64,000 nucleotides of DNA from Hyphomicrobium sp. (GTDB lineage Bacteria; Pseudomonadota; Alphaproteobacteria; Rhizobiales; Hyphomicrobiaceae), in NCBI GenBank assembly GCA_022843145.1, contig JALHOF010000010.1:124001-188000 (forward strand), read 5' to 3'. Positions 8,428-17,792 of this stretch are shown here, piece after piece. A model generated the notes under the pieces. That model was not told the DNA's origin. It saw only the letters and a program-made list of their open reading frames with translations, and did not search any database. Made by a program: the position numbers and the translations under genes. The stretch's first letter is position 1, and each line of letters opens with the position of its first letter.

Positions 8428-9876
8428 TTGCGCTTTCCCGAATTGCCATCGACGGCCGCCGACGTGCTGAAAAGCGCCGGCGAGTACCTCAACGACCTGA
8501 TGACGCCTACCCTGCGCATCGGCGTGACGGGCCTCGCGCGGGCGGGCAAGACGGTGTTCATCACCGCGCTGATCCGCAATCTGGTCGGCGGCGGGCGGCT
8601 GCCGTTCTTCACACCCTACGCCGACGGTCGCATCGTGCGCGCTTATCTGGAGCCGCAGCCCGACGTCGCCGTGCCGCGCTTCGACTATGAGGCCCACGTC
8701 GCCGCACTCTCCGGCGATCCGCCGGAGTGGCCCGAAAGCACGCGCCGAATTTCGGAGCTCCGGATCACCATCGAATACCGCTCGGACCATGCTCTGAAAC
8801 GATCGCTCGGCAGCGGCAAGTTGCACGTCGATATCGTCGACTATCCGGGCGAGTGGCTGATCGACCTCGGCCTCATGGAGCGCACGTTCGAAACCTGGTC
8901 GGCGGAAGCGCTGGAACTCGCGGCGGAGCGTCCGAAGGCTGCGGCCGACTTCATGGCGTTCCACGCGGCCATGCCAGGCGACGACGCCGAGCAGATGGCG
9001 ATCAAGGGCGCAGCACTTTATACGCGCTATCTCGAAGCGTGCCGCCGTGGCGACGAAGGTGTCGCGACGATGGGACCTGGACGGTTCCTGACACCCGGCG
9101 ACTACGAGGGCTCGCCACTGGTCACGTTTTTCCCGCTCGGCACCGACAGCCAGGCAAGTCCGGCGCTGCGGCGGCTCCTGCGCGACCGCTATAACGGCTA
9201 CCGCGACAAGCTCGTGACGCCATTCTTCAAGTCTCATTTTGCACGCCTCGACCGGCAGATCGTGCTCGTCGACGCATTGGGCGCGATCAATCGAGGGCCC
9301 GCCGCGACCGCCGATCTCGAGCGCGCCATGTCGGACGTGCTCAGCGCATTCCGGCCCGGCACCAACTCGTGGCTCGACGCGATGCTCGGCCGCCGCCACA
9401 TCGACAAGCTGGCGTTCGCCGCGACCAAGGCCGATCATCTGCCCTCGTCGAGCCACGACCGTCTCGAGGCGATCCTGGCGCTGATCACGCAACGGGCGGC
9501 GGCACGCGCGACGGGAGCGGGCGCGGAAGTTCACGTCATGGCGCTGGCGGCGCTGCGCTCGACGCGCGAGGCGGAAGCGAAGGACGGCGACGACCGACTG
9601 CCGCTGATCGTCGGGACGCCGCTCGCGGGAGAGGCGCTCGGTCGGAAGCGTTTCGACGGCCGCACCGAGACAGCCGTGTTCCCCGGCGATCTTCCAGCCG
9701 ATCCCGCCGAGGCGCTGGTGGGTTTGACGCCCGACGCCGAAACCGCCGCGGTGCGCTTCCTACGCTTCAGACCGACGCGGCTCGCCGGCCCCGGCCCCGG
9801 CGGCGACACGCCCCCTGCCCCGCACATCCGGCTCGACCGGGCCCTCGACTTCCTGCTTTCGGATCGCTTGCAATGA
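8428..9876 (+). CDS. ycjX: YcjX-family P-loop GTPase-like stress protein (DUF463)
   Basis: 482 residues from a TTG start chosen because GGAGG stands 5 bases upstream; the open frame extends further back but without a comparable RBS. The P-loop GVTGLARAGKT is at residues 32-42 in the family context LRIGVTGLARAGKTVFITAL. DIVDYPGEWLIDLGLM and a second nucleotide-contact segment (AATKADHLPSS) follow. YcjX proteins are heat-shock/envelope-stress associated and are nearly always paired with YcjF. The ycjF start overlaps the stop here (ATGA), so the two are translationally coupled. Molecular role in the cell is not established for the family. Confidence 0.9.
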   Translation: MRFPELPSTAADVLKSAGEYLNDLMTPTLRIGVTGLARAGKTVFITALIRNLVGGGRLPFFTPYADGRIVRAYLEPQPDVAVPRFDYEAHVAALSGDPPEWPESTRRISELRITIEYRSDHALKRSLGSGKLHVDIVDYPGEWLIDLGLMERTFETWSAEALELAAERPKAAADFMAFHAAMPGDDAEQMAIKGAALYTRYLEACRRGDEGVATMGPGRFLTPGDYEGSPLVTFFPLGTDSQASPALRRLLRDRYNGYRDKLVTPFFKSHFARLDRQIVLVDALGAINRGPAATADLERAMSDVLSAFRPGTNSWLDAMLGRRHIDKLAFAATKADHLPSSSHDRLEAILALITQRAAARATGAGAEVHVMALAALRSTREAEAKDGDDRLPLIVGTPLAGEALGRKRFDGRTETAVFPGDLPADPAEALVGLTPDAETAAVRFLRFRPTRLAGPGPGGDTPPAPHIRLDRALDFLLSDRLQ

Positions 9877-11009
9877 ACAAGACCGACCAGCCGCGCCAGC
9901 CCCGGGTGTTCAGCCCGGACGATCCCAGCCTCATCCACACGGAACCGCTGCGCGAAGCCGCCAGCACGACCGCGCGCCCAGAAGATGCGCCGATCCTCGG
10001 ACGCGGCACGCGCCGCACATCCGGTCGCGGCGTACAGACCTCCGGCGCGGGCGACGGCGGTACGGCGGGCGCGGGACTGGCGACGGCGGCGGCGACGGCC
10101 AAGCGCGGCATTCGCTGGGGCGCGATGCTGATGAGCGCGCTCACGGGCCTTGCGATGCTGGCGGCGGGCGTCTGGTTTACACGCTTCGTGTCGGTGGCGG
10201 TGGCGCGCGACGACTGGGTCGGATGGACGGCGACGGCGCTCGTCACCATCGCGATGCTGGCGCTGGCGGCGATCCTGATCCGCGAGCTTGTGGGATTGTC
10301 GCGGCTTGGCCGGCTGGCGTCGTTGAGGCGGGACGCGGAGAAAGCACTCGCGTCGAAGGATGCCAAGGCCGAGCGCGCGGCGCTCGCTGCGTTGCAGCCG
10401 CTCTATGCCGGCCGGCCGGATTGCCGTTGGGCGCTGAGCCGGCTCGACGAGCACATGAGCGACGTGCGCGATCCCGGCGATCTCCTGAAACTCGCGGAGC
10501 GCGATCTGCTCGTGCCGCTCGACGTGGAGGCGCGGCGGTTGGTGATGGCGTCGGCAAAGCGTGTCGCCGTGGTGACGGCGATGAGCCCGATGATGTTCAT
10601 CGCGGTGGTGTTCGTACTGGTCGAGAACGTGCGGATGCTGGGCAAGGTGGCGGCGCTCTATGGCGGACGTCCTGGAACGGCGGGCGCGGTGCGGCTCGGG
10701 CGCATGGTGATCGCGCATCTGCTCGCGAGCGGCGGCGTGGCGCTGACGGAGGATCTGGTCGGGCAGTTCATCGGCCAGGACATGCTGCGGCGGCTGTCGC
10801 GGCGGCTCGGCGAGGGCGCGTTCAACGGAGCGCTGACGGCCCGCATCGGCGCGTCGGCCATCGGCATCATCCGGCCGCTGCCGTTCATCGAAGCGAGCCC
10901 GATCCGGGTGCGTGATCTCGTCGGCGAGCTTCTCAAGCGGACGCAGCCGGCGGCGGCTGGTCCCGAAGCGTCGCCGGCCACGAAGGACACGGCGAAGGGT
11001 GACGTCTAG
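9873..11009 (+). CDS. ycjF: YcjF-family inner-membrane protein (TIGR01620/DUF697)
   Basis: 378 residues. A ~75-residue low-complexity cytoplasmic N-terminus is followed by two membrane helices (about 83-105 and 118-138), a soluble helical stretch, and the hydrophobic DUF697 region with MSPMMFIAVVFVLVENVRML and IGASAIGIIRPLPF. It overlaps ycjX by four bases. YcjF is thought to work with YcjX at the membrane; the pair's substrate is unknown. It is convergent with opgH, 26 bp away. Confidence 0.88.
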   Translation: MNKTDQPRQPRVFSPDDPSLIHTEPLREAASTTARPEDAPILGRGTRRTSGRGVQTSGAGDGGTAGAGLATAAATAKRGIRWGAMLMSALTGLAMLAAGVWFTRFVSVAVARDDWVGWTATALVTIAMLALAAILIRELVGLSRLGRLASLRRDAEKALASKDAKAERAALAALQPLYAGRPDCRWALSRLDEHMSDVRDPGDLLKLAERDLLVPLDVEARRLVMASAKRVAVVTAMSPMMFIAVVFVLVENVRMLGKVAALYGGRPGTAGAVRLGRMVIAHLLASGGVALTEDLVGQFIGQDMLRRLSRRLGEGAFNGALTARIGASAIGIIRPLPFIEASPIRVRDLVGELLKRTQPAAAGPEASPATKDTAKGDV

Positions 11010-11035
11010 ACGGATGGACGGCTGATTGCCGGCGA

Positions 11036-13003
11036 TCAGGCGAAGGCGCGGACGCGCTCGGTCCAGCCGTCGGCGCGGGCATTGGCGCGGATGAGAATGG
11101 GCGGCGGATCTCGATCCTCCGGCGTCGAAAAGATCGCCGACGAGACGGGACCGGCCGGACGTGCGAGCAGCCAACTCAGCGGCCCCGAGAGGATCAGACC
11201 GGCGAGCACCGGCGCCATCCAGACAAGAAGCTCGGGATAGGCCTGATAGCAGATCAGCGCCATCGCCACGCCCAGCGCCATGTGCCGCCAGTGGAACTGG
11301 ATCGCCGCGCCGAGCGGAATGCCGCCGTCGTCGCCACGGCGCTGCGCCTTCCATCCGGCGTCGATGCCGAACAGGATCTGGAACACCGCGACGGTCTGGG
11401 TCGCCATCAGGATCGGCGCGATGAGCATCGAGAAGATCGTTTCGGTCAAGACGCCCGCGGTGGCGCGGACGGGGCCGCCGACTTCGCGCGCGGCGAGCGA
11501 GCGCTTCACTTCCAGCAGCAGCCCGAACGCCTTGGGCAGAAGCACCACCGCCATCGTCGCGAGGAAAAGTCGCAGCGCCGCACCGGGGTCGATCACCGGC
11601 CAGATCGGGAACAGCGACTTCGAATCCTGGAAGTAGCTCGGGATCATCTGCTGCCCCTGCAGCGCCAGAACCAGGCCGACGCCGAGCGACAGCGCCCAGA
11701 TCGCCGATACGAGATAGGCCGCCGCCCCCATGACCATGTGGACGCGGCCCATGGCGGTGACGCCACCGGCGGAAATAATGGCGAGATGCTGCAGGTTGCC
11801 CTGCGCCCAGCGACGGTCGCGGACCACGAGATCGATGAGGCTCGGCGGCATCCCCTCGTAGGACCCGGCGAGGCTCGGCGCCATGTGCACGCCCCATCCG
11901 GCGCGCTGCAGCAGAACGGCCTCGATGAAATCGTGGCTGAGGATGTGGCCACCGAAGGGCGGACGGCCGGGCCGCGTGGGCAAGCCCGCGGCAGAGGCGA
12001 AGGCGACCGTGCGGATGATGGCGTTGTGGCCCCAGTAGTTGCCCTGGTCGCGGTGCCAGAATGCGATGCCGGCGGCGACGGCGCGGCCATAGATGTTGCA
12101 GGCGAACTGCTGCAACTGCTGGAGCAGCGTGGTGCCGCCGACGAGGCGCGGCACGGTCTGGATCAGTCCGGCGTTCTTGTCACGCTCCATGCCGCGGGCG
12201 AGCCGCAGCATCGTTTCAGCGGACATCACGCTGTCGGCGTCGAGAATGATGAAGTTCTCATATGCGCCGCCGAAACGCTCGACCCAGTCCTTGATGTTGC
12301 CGGCCTTGCGCCCGGTGTTCTCGCGGCGGCGGCGGTAGTAGACGGGCATGATCGCGGCGAGATGCCGGGCGAGCGCGGCATAGACCCGCTCCTCGGCGGC
12401 CCCGGGATCATTGCCGCGCGTGTCCGAGAGGACGAAAATGTCGAACGCCGCCGCACGGCCGTACCCGTCCAGATCTTCGGCCATCGCCTCGATGGTGCCC
12501 GCGATCTGGGCGGGATCCTCGTGATAGACGGGGAACAGGAGAGCGGTGCGCGTCGCGAGCGGTCCCTCTGCGGCCGGCAGCGAGATGGTGTCGGCGCTGT
12601 CGCTGGTGAAGAGCGGCAGAAAGCCCATCGCGGCGCTGAGCGAACCGAGCGAAATCCAGCCGAAGGCGATGGTGGAGAGGACGAGGAAGATGAACTGGAT
12701 CGGCGTCATGCGCACGAACGCCAGCACGCTGTAGAGCTCGTAGGCGAACGCAGCGGTCAGCATCGCCGCGCCCGACATCACGGCCGCGCGGGCGACCCAG
12801 TAGCCCTGACGGGGACGCGGACGCGGCTGCTGCGGCACGCGCGCGTCGAAATCCTGCTCCGGCATGTCGAGCGGGGTCTCGGGCGGCAGCGATGCCGGAT
12901 CGCTCGCGTCCTTCCGAAGAACGGGCCCTGGCGTCACGGCCGCCGCTGCCGCCGCGGGCGGCGTTTCGGATTGTTCAGGTGCGCCGCGGATCAATTCGTT
13001 CAT
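11036..13003 (-). CDS. opgH: Glucans biosynthesis glucosyltransferase H
   Basis: 655 residues. Inner-membrane GT2 enzyme that polymerises UDP-glucose into the beta-glucan backbone of osmoregulated periplasmic glucans. Two N-terminal membrane helices precede the catalytic domain, which shows LLFPVYHEDPAQIAGTIEAM, KAGNIKDWVERFGG, the DxD-type FIILDADSVM, SHDFIEAVLLQRAGW and RDRRWAQGNLQHL (the Q/RxxRW-type motif). Several membrane helices and a cytosolic tail follow. The gene begins 11 bp after opgG, so the two form an operon. The ATG at 13003 has only a weak RBS, which suggests coupling to opgG translation. Confidence 0.95.
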   Translation of the reverse strand: MNELIRGAPEQSETPPAAAAAAVTPGPVLRKDASDPASLPPETPLDMPEQDFDARVPQQPRPRPRQGYWVARAAVMSGAAMLTAAFAYELYSVLAFVRMTPIQFIFLVLSTIAFGWISLGSLSAAMGFLPLFTSDSADTISLPAAEGPLATRTALLFPVYHEDPAQIAGTIEAMAEDLDGYGRAAAFDIFVLSDTRGNDPGAAEERVYAALARHLAAIMPVYYRRRRENTGRKAGNIKDWVERFGGAYENFIILDADSVMSAETMLRLARGMERDKNAGLIQTVPRLVGGTTLLQQLQQFACNIYGRAVAAGIAFWHRDQGNYWGHNAIIRTVAFASAAGLPTRPGRPPFGGHILSHDFIEAVLLQRAGWGVHMAPSLAGSYEGMPPSLIDLVVRDRRWAQGNLQHLAIISAGGVTAMGRVHMVMGAAAYLVSAIWALSLGVGLVLALQGQQMIPSYFQDSKSLFPIWPVIDPGAALRLFLATMAVVLLPKAFGLLLEVKRSLAAREVGGPVRATAGVLTETIFSMLIAPILMATQTVAVFQILFGIDAGWKAQRRGDDGGIPLGAAIQFHWRHMALGVAMALICYQAYPELLVWMAPVLAGLILSGPLSWLLARPAGPVSSAIFSTPEDRDPPPILIRANARADGWTERVRAFA

Positions 13004-13014
13004 GCGCTCGTCAC

Positions 13015-14631
13015 TCAAGCCTTCGTCCAGCGATAGAGCCAGCTCTCCGAGATGAGCTGCTCGCCCATCTTGAGCGCTAAACGCAATTCGCTCAACTCGA
13101 CGCCGCCGGTATTGAGCTCGAAGGAGACGCGCAGACCGGAAATTTCCGGGTTGCGCTGCACGACGACGTTGCCGATGCCGCCAGCGCTGGCGCTGAGATC
13201 GGCGAGCGGGAGATCGCGCATCTCCTTGACGGCGGGGCCGTCGAAATCGATGACGAACAGATAGACGCCCGACTTGCGGCTGGCACCGACGAACGTCTTC
13301 TGGACGCGTGCGCCAGGCCAGGAGACCGGGACCGCCTCGCCCCAATGTAGGCGGTAGGCGAAGGTGTGCGCGACGCCGGGCTCGAGCGGCTTTGCCGGCT
13401 TCCAGTAGGCGACGATGTTGTCGTGGATCTCCTCCTCGGCGGGGATCTCGATCAATTCGACATAGCCCTCGCCCCAGCCGCCCTTGGGCTCCACCCAGAC
13501 GGTCGGGCGCGTGCCGTACTTGGCTTCGAGGTCCTGGAAGCTCGCGAAGCTGCGGTCACGCTGGCTCAGGCCGAAGCCTTTCGGGTCGCGATCGACGAAG
13601 GCGCTGGTCTGCAGCTTCTTGGGGTTGGTCAAAGGCCGCCACAACCGTTCACCCTTGCCGTTGAGCAGGGCCAAGCCTTCGCTGTCGTGGACCTCGGGAC
13701 GGAAGTCGCCATTGATGCGGCGGTGGGCGGCGCCGTGGAGGTACATGCTGGTCAACGGTGCGATGCCGACGTGCGCGATCGCTTGACGGGGGAAGAGTGT
13801 CATCTCGATATCCATCACGGTCGCTGCACCGGGCTGGATCGTGAACTTGTAGGCCCCTGTCGCCGACGCGCTGTCGAGGAGCGCATGGACGACGATCGCC
13901 GGGGCGCCGGCCGCCGGCTTCTCGATCCAGAACGTGCGGAAGACCGGAAATTCCTCGCCGCCGGGACGCGCCGTGTTGATGGCGAGGCCGCGCGCGCTCA
14001 TGCCGTAGTGCTGACCGCGGCCGACCGAGCGGAAATAGGTGGCGCCCTGGAACACCGCATACTCGTCATAGTAGTCGGAGCGGTTGATGGGACCGTGGAT
14101 GCGGAAGCCGGAGAAGGCGAAGGGCGCGGCGTCGGGCGCCTTGGCTTCAGGGTTCTTGGTGATGAGCGGTCCGAGCGAGAACAGCCGGCCATCCGCCTTG
14201 AGCGAGCGGGCGCGGCCGCCCTCGACGGTGAAGATCTCCACCGGCATGTCATAGAGGAAGCCAAGCGGGAACATCTGGATCTCGAAGTCCAGCTTGTCCT
14301 GCCGCCACAAGGCCTGATCGACGCGGAAACGGATGTCGCGATACTGGTCGTAGGTCAGCTTGTTGAACGGCTCGGGCACGTCGACCGATGGCTTGGCGAA
14401 CGGCTTCTGCGCCAGTTTTTCAGCGAGCTTGCGGACGAGATCCTGCTGGAACGGCTCGCCGGCATCGGCGGGCGCGGCGGCTGGCGCCGGCGCGGGCACA
14501 CCCGGAGTCGGCGCGGCGCCCTGGGCAAAGGCGTTCCCCGTGCCGTCCACCAACCTTGCGGCAGCCGTCGCGAGCGCGAGAAGTCCCGCGTTCATCAGGA
14601 CCGCGCGGCGATCCATCAGACCTTTTGGCAT
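13015..14631 (-). CDS. opgG: Periplasmic glucan biosynthesis protein, OpgG/OpgD family
   Basis: 538 residues. The protein shapes or branches the glucan made by OpgH in the periplasm. The N-terminus MPKGLMDRRAVLMNAGLLAL has a twin-arginine-type signal (DRR followed by a hydrophobic stretch and NAFAQ), more like OpgD than the Sec-exported OpgG of E. coli. The mature part has the family features DQYRDIRFRVDQALWR, GRGQHYGMSARGLAINTARP and EDLEAKY-like FQDLEAKYGTRPTVWVEPKGGWGEG. The ATG at 14631 is used; the ATG at 14616 (MDRR) has an AAGG closer to it and is a fair alternative. Confidence 0.92.
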   Translation of the reverse strand: MPKGLMDRRAVLMNAGLLALATAAARLVDGTGNAFAQGAAPTPGVPAPAPAAAPADAGEPFQQDLVRKLAEKLAQKPFAKPSVDVPEPFNKLTYDQYRDIRFRVDQALWRQDKLDFEIQMFPLGFLYDMPVEIFTVEGGRARSLKADGRLFSLGPLITKNPEAKAPDAAPFAFSGFRIHGPINRSDYYDEYAVFQGATYFRSVGRGQHYGMSARGLAINTARPGGEEFPVFRTFWIEKPAAGAPAIVVHALLDSASATGAYKFTIQPGAATVMDIEMTLFPRQAIAHVGIAPLTSMYLHGAAHRRINGDFRPEVHDSEGLALLNGKGERLWRPLTNPKKLQTSAFVDRDPKGFGLSQRDRSFASFQDLEAKYGTRPTVWVEPKGGWGEGYVELIEIPAEEEIHDNIVAYWKPAKPLEPGVAHTFAYRLHWGEAVPVSWPGARVQKTFVGASRKSGVYLFVIDFDGPAVKEMRDLPLADLSASAGGIGNVVVQRNPEISGLRVSFELNTGGVELSELRLALKMGEQLISESWLYRWTKA

Positions 14632-14728
14632 GAAGTGATTTTCCGTCCGAAACTGAGCCGATCGTTCGCCGCTTGCCATCCCGGCACGCGACCGCTTCAT
14701 GTTCGACGGCGTACGCCCCCCGGCGCAG

Positions 14729-14761
14729 CGTCTCCCTGGCACCCTACGTCTCCCTGGCACC
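14729..14761. repeat. 15-bp direct repeat pair upstream of opgG
   Basis: CGTCTCCCTGGCACC occurs at 14729-14743 and 14747-14761, a period of 18 bp. On the opgG strand this reads GGTGCCAGGGAGACG twice, about 100 bp before the start codon. It could be an operator for a regulator or a simple duplication. Confidence 0.4.
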
Positions 14762-15157
14762 GTGATCTGGCGCCGTCCGCACTGACTATCCCGCAAACAC
14801 GACAGAGATCAGAAGCACTCAGATCAGACGTGACGCGCCTGCGGGACAACCATGCCGAGACGGCCGCCGCACGCAGACACTCCACTGTTGCCCGACTAGC
14901 ACGGAATTGTGGCAGGATTTCCACAATTGGCCTGTCGGGCGCTTACCGCAAAGCTGCCATGCCGCCGCCGCTTAGCTCTCGCACGGCCGCCACACCCGCA
15001 TGATAGCAAACGCGCCGCAGCGGGCGACCGCGTTGGAACTGACAATTGAGTGGCACGCAGGCGGCGGCGGCGTCTATGGTCGGGGTCGCTGGCCAGCATG
15101 GGGACGACGGCCGCCGGGTGGGATCGCGGGCGCGATCAGGGGACAGGATATCACACG

Positions 15158-15592
15158 ATGGAAGTCATACCCGAGAGCGCGCTCATCGAAGCGATCATGT
15201 CGACGCGCTCGCAGATCGACTTCCTCTGGCAGTTTTTCGTCACCGTCCACATTGCGGTCTTTGCGTTGCTGTTCATCTATGACGATGCCGTCGAGAGCAT
15301 GAACATCCCGGCGCGCGTGCTGTCGGTTCTGGGGATCGCGGCGTTCGATTGGATCAACGGCCAGGCCCTGACCAACGCCTACCTGCTGCTCGACGCGATG
15401 ATCGACCAGTACCGCTCGGTTTTTGGGCAGGTCGAACGCTTCCGGCCGGCGTTTTATCAGCGCTTCGTCATGGAGAGCTATGCGGATCGCCCGGAAATGG
15501 TGATGTTCACGCACGGCTTGGCGTTCGTCGTGGTGATCCTGGCCTTGTCGTCGCGCCGCTTCATCCAGTCGCGCCGCCGGACCTCGCACTGA
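15158..15592 (+). CDS. Conserved-looking small integral membrane protein, unknown function
   Basis: 144 residues with three hydrophobic segments: FLWQFFVTVHIAVFALLFIY (about 22-42), VLSVLGIAAFDWINGQALTN into AYLLL (about 54-78) and FTHGLAFVVVILAL (about 114-128). A charged C-terminus (SSRRFIQSRRRTSH) gives a positive-inside end. The ATG is preceded by AGGA at some distance. I do not recognise the family. It lies divergent to opgG and upstream of the first porin on the same strand, with a 318-bp gap. Confidence 0.65.
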   Translation: MEVIPESALIEAIMSTRSQIDFLWQFFVTVHIAVFALLFIYDDAVESMNIPARVLSVLGIAAFDWINGQALTNAYLLLDAMIDQYRSVFGQVERFRPAFYQRFVMESYADRPEMVMFTHGLAFVVVILALSSRRFIQSRRRTSH

Positions 15593-15910
15593 ACGCGCAT
15601 CGCGTTGATGTGACTGAGAAATTACAGCCCGTCATCGAGCGGCTGGAAAACATCATTTTATTCATATGCTTATGTTGACCGGGCATGGCGTGTCCTCAAC
15701 GACACAAGGCGATTCGATTCGGGAACTTTGGCCGTCAAGGCGATTTTCAAGCCGCCGCCGCCGTGTCTAGTATGCCCATCGAAACGGCACTTCGGAGGGG
15801 GACTCCAAACCGGTTTCAAGAAGCTTTCGAAGAGCAGAACCATCGCTTGGCGTCACTGACGGTCGCTACGGCCCATGCGTTTCTCGAAGTGTGTAGACGG
15901 GAGAAGAACA
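15593..15910 (+). other. Intergenic region before the first porin gene
   Basis: No credible ORF. It should hold the porin promoter and a leader. An AT-richer stretch (about 15640-15680) is the most promoter-like part, but I cannot assign -35/-10 boxes with confidence. Confidence 0.4.
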
Positions 15911-17188
15911 ATGCAGAAGTACAAGTACAGGCTGGGCGCCCTCGCGGCGGCGGGCCTTCTGGCAGGCGGTCTCTCCGTCGGCAGCGCGTCTGCGGCAGAT
16001 CTCGGGGGAGACTGCTGCGCCGATCTCGAAGAGCGCGTCGCTGAACTCGAGGCGACGACGGCCCGCAAGGGCAACCGCAAGGTCTCGCTGACGGTTTCCG
16101 GCTGGGTTGCCGAGCAGGTCATGTGGTGGGACGACGGAGTCGAGCAGAACGCCTACGTGACGGGCGTCGGCGCGACGCTGTCCTCGCACTTCAAGTTCAC
16201 CGGTGAAGCGAAAATCAACTCGGATGTCAGCGCCGGCTACGTGCTGCATCTCGAGGTCCGCACATCTGATCCGCTCGTTGGACAGACGCAGGCCACCGAC
16301 GAAGCCGGCAACGGCGTCGCTGTGTTCCAGTCGTTCTGGTACTTGAAGAGCAACACGCTCGGCAAGTTCAGCGTCGGACAGCAGTCGCACGCAGCCGACA
16401 ACACGGCCATCCTGGTCGACGGCTCGGGCTCGCTCGTGCAGGCCAACTGGGTGATGTTCGAAGGCCGCCAGTTCTTCACGCGCAACAATGGCGCGTTCAA
16501 TGGACGGCAGTGGTCGGACTACGGACATTGCTGGACAATCTCGGCCGGTATCGGCGGCGACTGTAACGGTAATACCAACAACGTCGTCCGCTACGACACG
16601 CCGTCCTTCGGCGGGTTCTCGGCATCGGCATCCTGGGGCGAAGACGACATGTGGGCGGTTGCCGCTCGCTATGCCGGCGAGTTCGTAGGGTTCAAGCTTG
16701 CCGCTGCGGCTGCCTACTCCGAGAGCAACGACATTTCGCTCTTCGCAGCCGGCATCCCCGGCCAGGACATCTCGTACTTCCAGGCTGGTGCGTACATCCA
16801 GCACGTTGCGACGGGCCTGTTCGTCTACGGCGCCTACGGTCGTGAAAATGTGGATGGAATCGTGCTGCCGGTCGGCATCGAGGACAATCCGGACCATTGG
16901 TACGTCAAGGCTGGTATCCGCCAGCGCTGGACGCCGCTTGGTCACACGGTTCTCTACGGTGAGTACGGCCGTCACAACGACCAGCTATCACCTGTAGCGA
17001 TTGGTGCTGGCGTGACGTCTGCCGAGCTCAACCGCTGGGGCGTGGGCGTCGTGCAGGAAATCGATGCGGCTGCCATGTCGGTCTGGCTGAAGTACCGCCA
17101 GTTCGAGGGTGAAGAGAACTTCGGCGCCGTCAGCGTCGACCTCGACAAGCTTCACATGGTCACCTTCGGCGCTCTGATCAGCTTCTAA
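15911..17188 (+). CDS. Outer-membrane porin (paralogue 1)
   Basis: 425 residues. A Sec signal peptide ending SASA is followed by ADLGGDCCADLEERVAELEA, a short coiled-coil-forming N-terminus with a Cys-Cys pair, then a beta-barrel rich in alternating strands (KVSLTVSGWVAEQVMWW, GKFSVGQQSHAADNTAIL) and a terminal aromatic strand ending in F (KLHMVTFGALISF), the BAM recognition type. It forms diffusion channels for small solutes. GGGAGA precedes the ATG. A second, closely similar porin follows on the same strand; each has its own terminator. Confidence 0.92.
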   Translation: MQKYKYRLGALAAAGLLAGGLSVGSASAADLGGDCCADLEERVAELEATTARKGNRKVSLTVSGWVAEQVMWWDDGVEQNAYVTGVGATLSSHFKFTGEAKINSDVSAGYVLHLEVRTSDPLVGQTQATDEAGNGVAVFQSFWYLKSNTLGKFSVGQQSHAADNTAILVDGSGSLVQANWVMFEGRQFFTRNNGAFNGRQWSDYGHCWTISAGIGGDCNGNTNNVVRYDTPSFGGFSASASWGEDDMWAVAARYAGEFVGFKLAAAAAYSESNDISLFAAGIPGQDISYFQAGAYIQHVATGLFVYGAYGRENVDGIVLPVGIEDNPDHWYVKAGIRQRWTPLGHTVLYGEYGRHNDQLSPVAIGAGVTSAELNRWGVGVVQEIDAAAMSVWLKYRQFEGEENFGAVSVDLDKLHMVTFGALISF

Positions 17189-17230
17189 TCCGCTGACCGC
17201 AGGCCAGCCGCGACGCGGCAGGTGTCAAAA

Positions 17231-17275
17231 AGTAGAAAGCCGCTCCAAGGTCCAAGACCTCGGGGCGGCTTTTTC
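17231..17275 (+). terminator. Rho-independent terminator after porin 1
   Basis: AAAGCCGCTCC and GGGGCGGCTTTTT form a stem of about 9-10 bp around an ACCTC-containing loop, ending in a run of five T. It sits 43 bp after the stop. Confidence 0.85.
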
Positions 17276-17792
17276 CGTTTCCGGGTCGACTGCATCGCAC
17301 CGCAGCCGTCATCGGCTCGTAGGCAGCATCGACTCGATCTTGGTCAACACGGTTGCTCAACAGGTGCGAGACTTCTTCCCGTCGCCTTGCCGCGATCGCA
17401 GCAGACATGGACTGGCAACAAATCCCGTTCCGCAACCACCGATCGGCGGACCATGGAGCGCACGCACTACCTGCGCGTGTTTCGCACGGTGTTCACTCGC
17501 GCGTTCAGTTCGCAAGTTGTCCACCTGTTTCCACAGGTTGTCCTTAGGGGTCTGTTCATAAATTTGGTAATCGGCCTCTGGCGTTGCCCATTTCGTGTCA
17601 TCGCCGCAACAGTGCGGTGCCTGAGTTGCTTGCAGCGCATTGCATCATTGAGAGGCAGGCCAGAATCACTGAATCTCCGGCCGAAGCGGCGAGTTTGAGG
17701 GGAAACTCACGTCGCCGATACTGCGGCTTTTGTCTCGCGTCTCTGTTTTGCGTCCGCCGTCAAGAATGCCAACGCAAGATTGGAGAAGGTCA
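17276..17792 (+). other. Long upstream region of the second porin, with a hairpin at 17523-17538
   Basis: 517 bp without a credible gene. It contains the perfect inverted repeat ACCTGT-TTCC-ACAGGT at 17523-17538, flanked by two TTGTCC copies (17517-17522 and 17539-17543 partly). An AT-rich patch (TTCATAAATTTGGTAAT) follows at about 17552-17568. These are reasonable places for promoter and operator, but no regulator can be named. Confidence 0.45.

Noticed and set aside
11282-13036. Long plus-strand ORF antisense to opgH
   Set aside because: Shadow of a GC-rich membrane-protein gene; no recognisable domain; opgH is clear.
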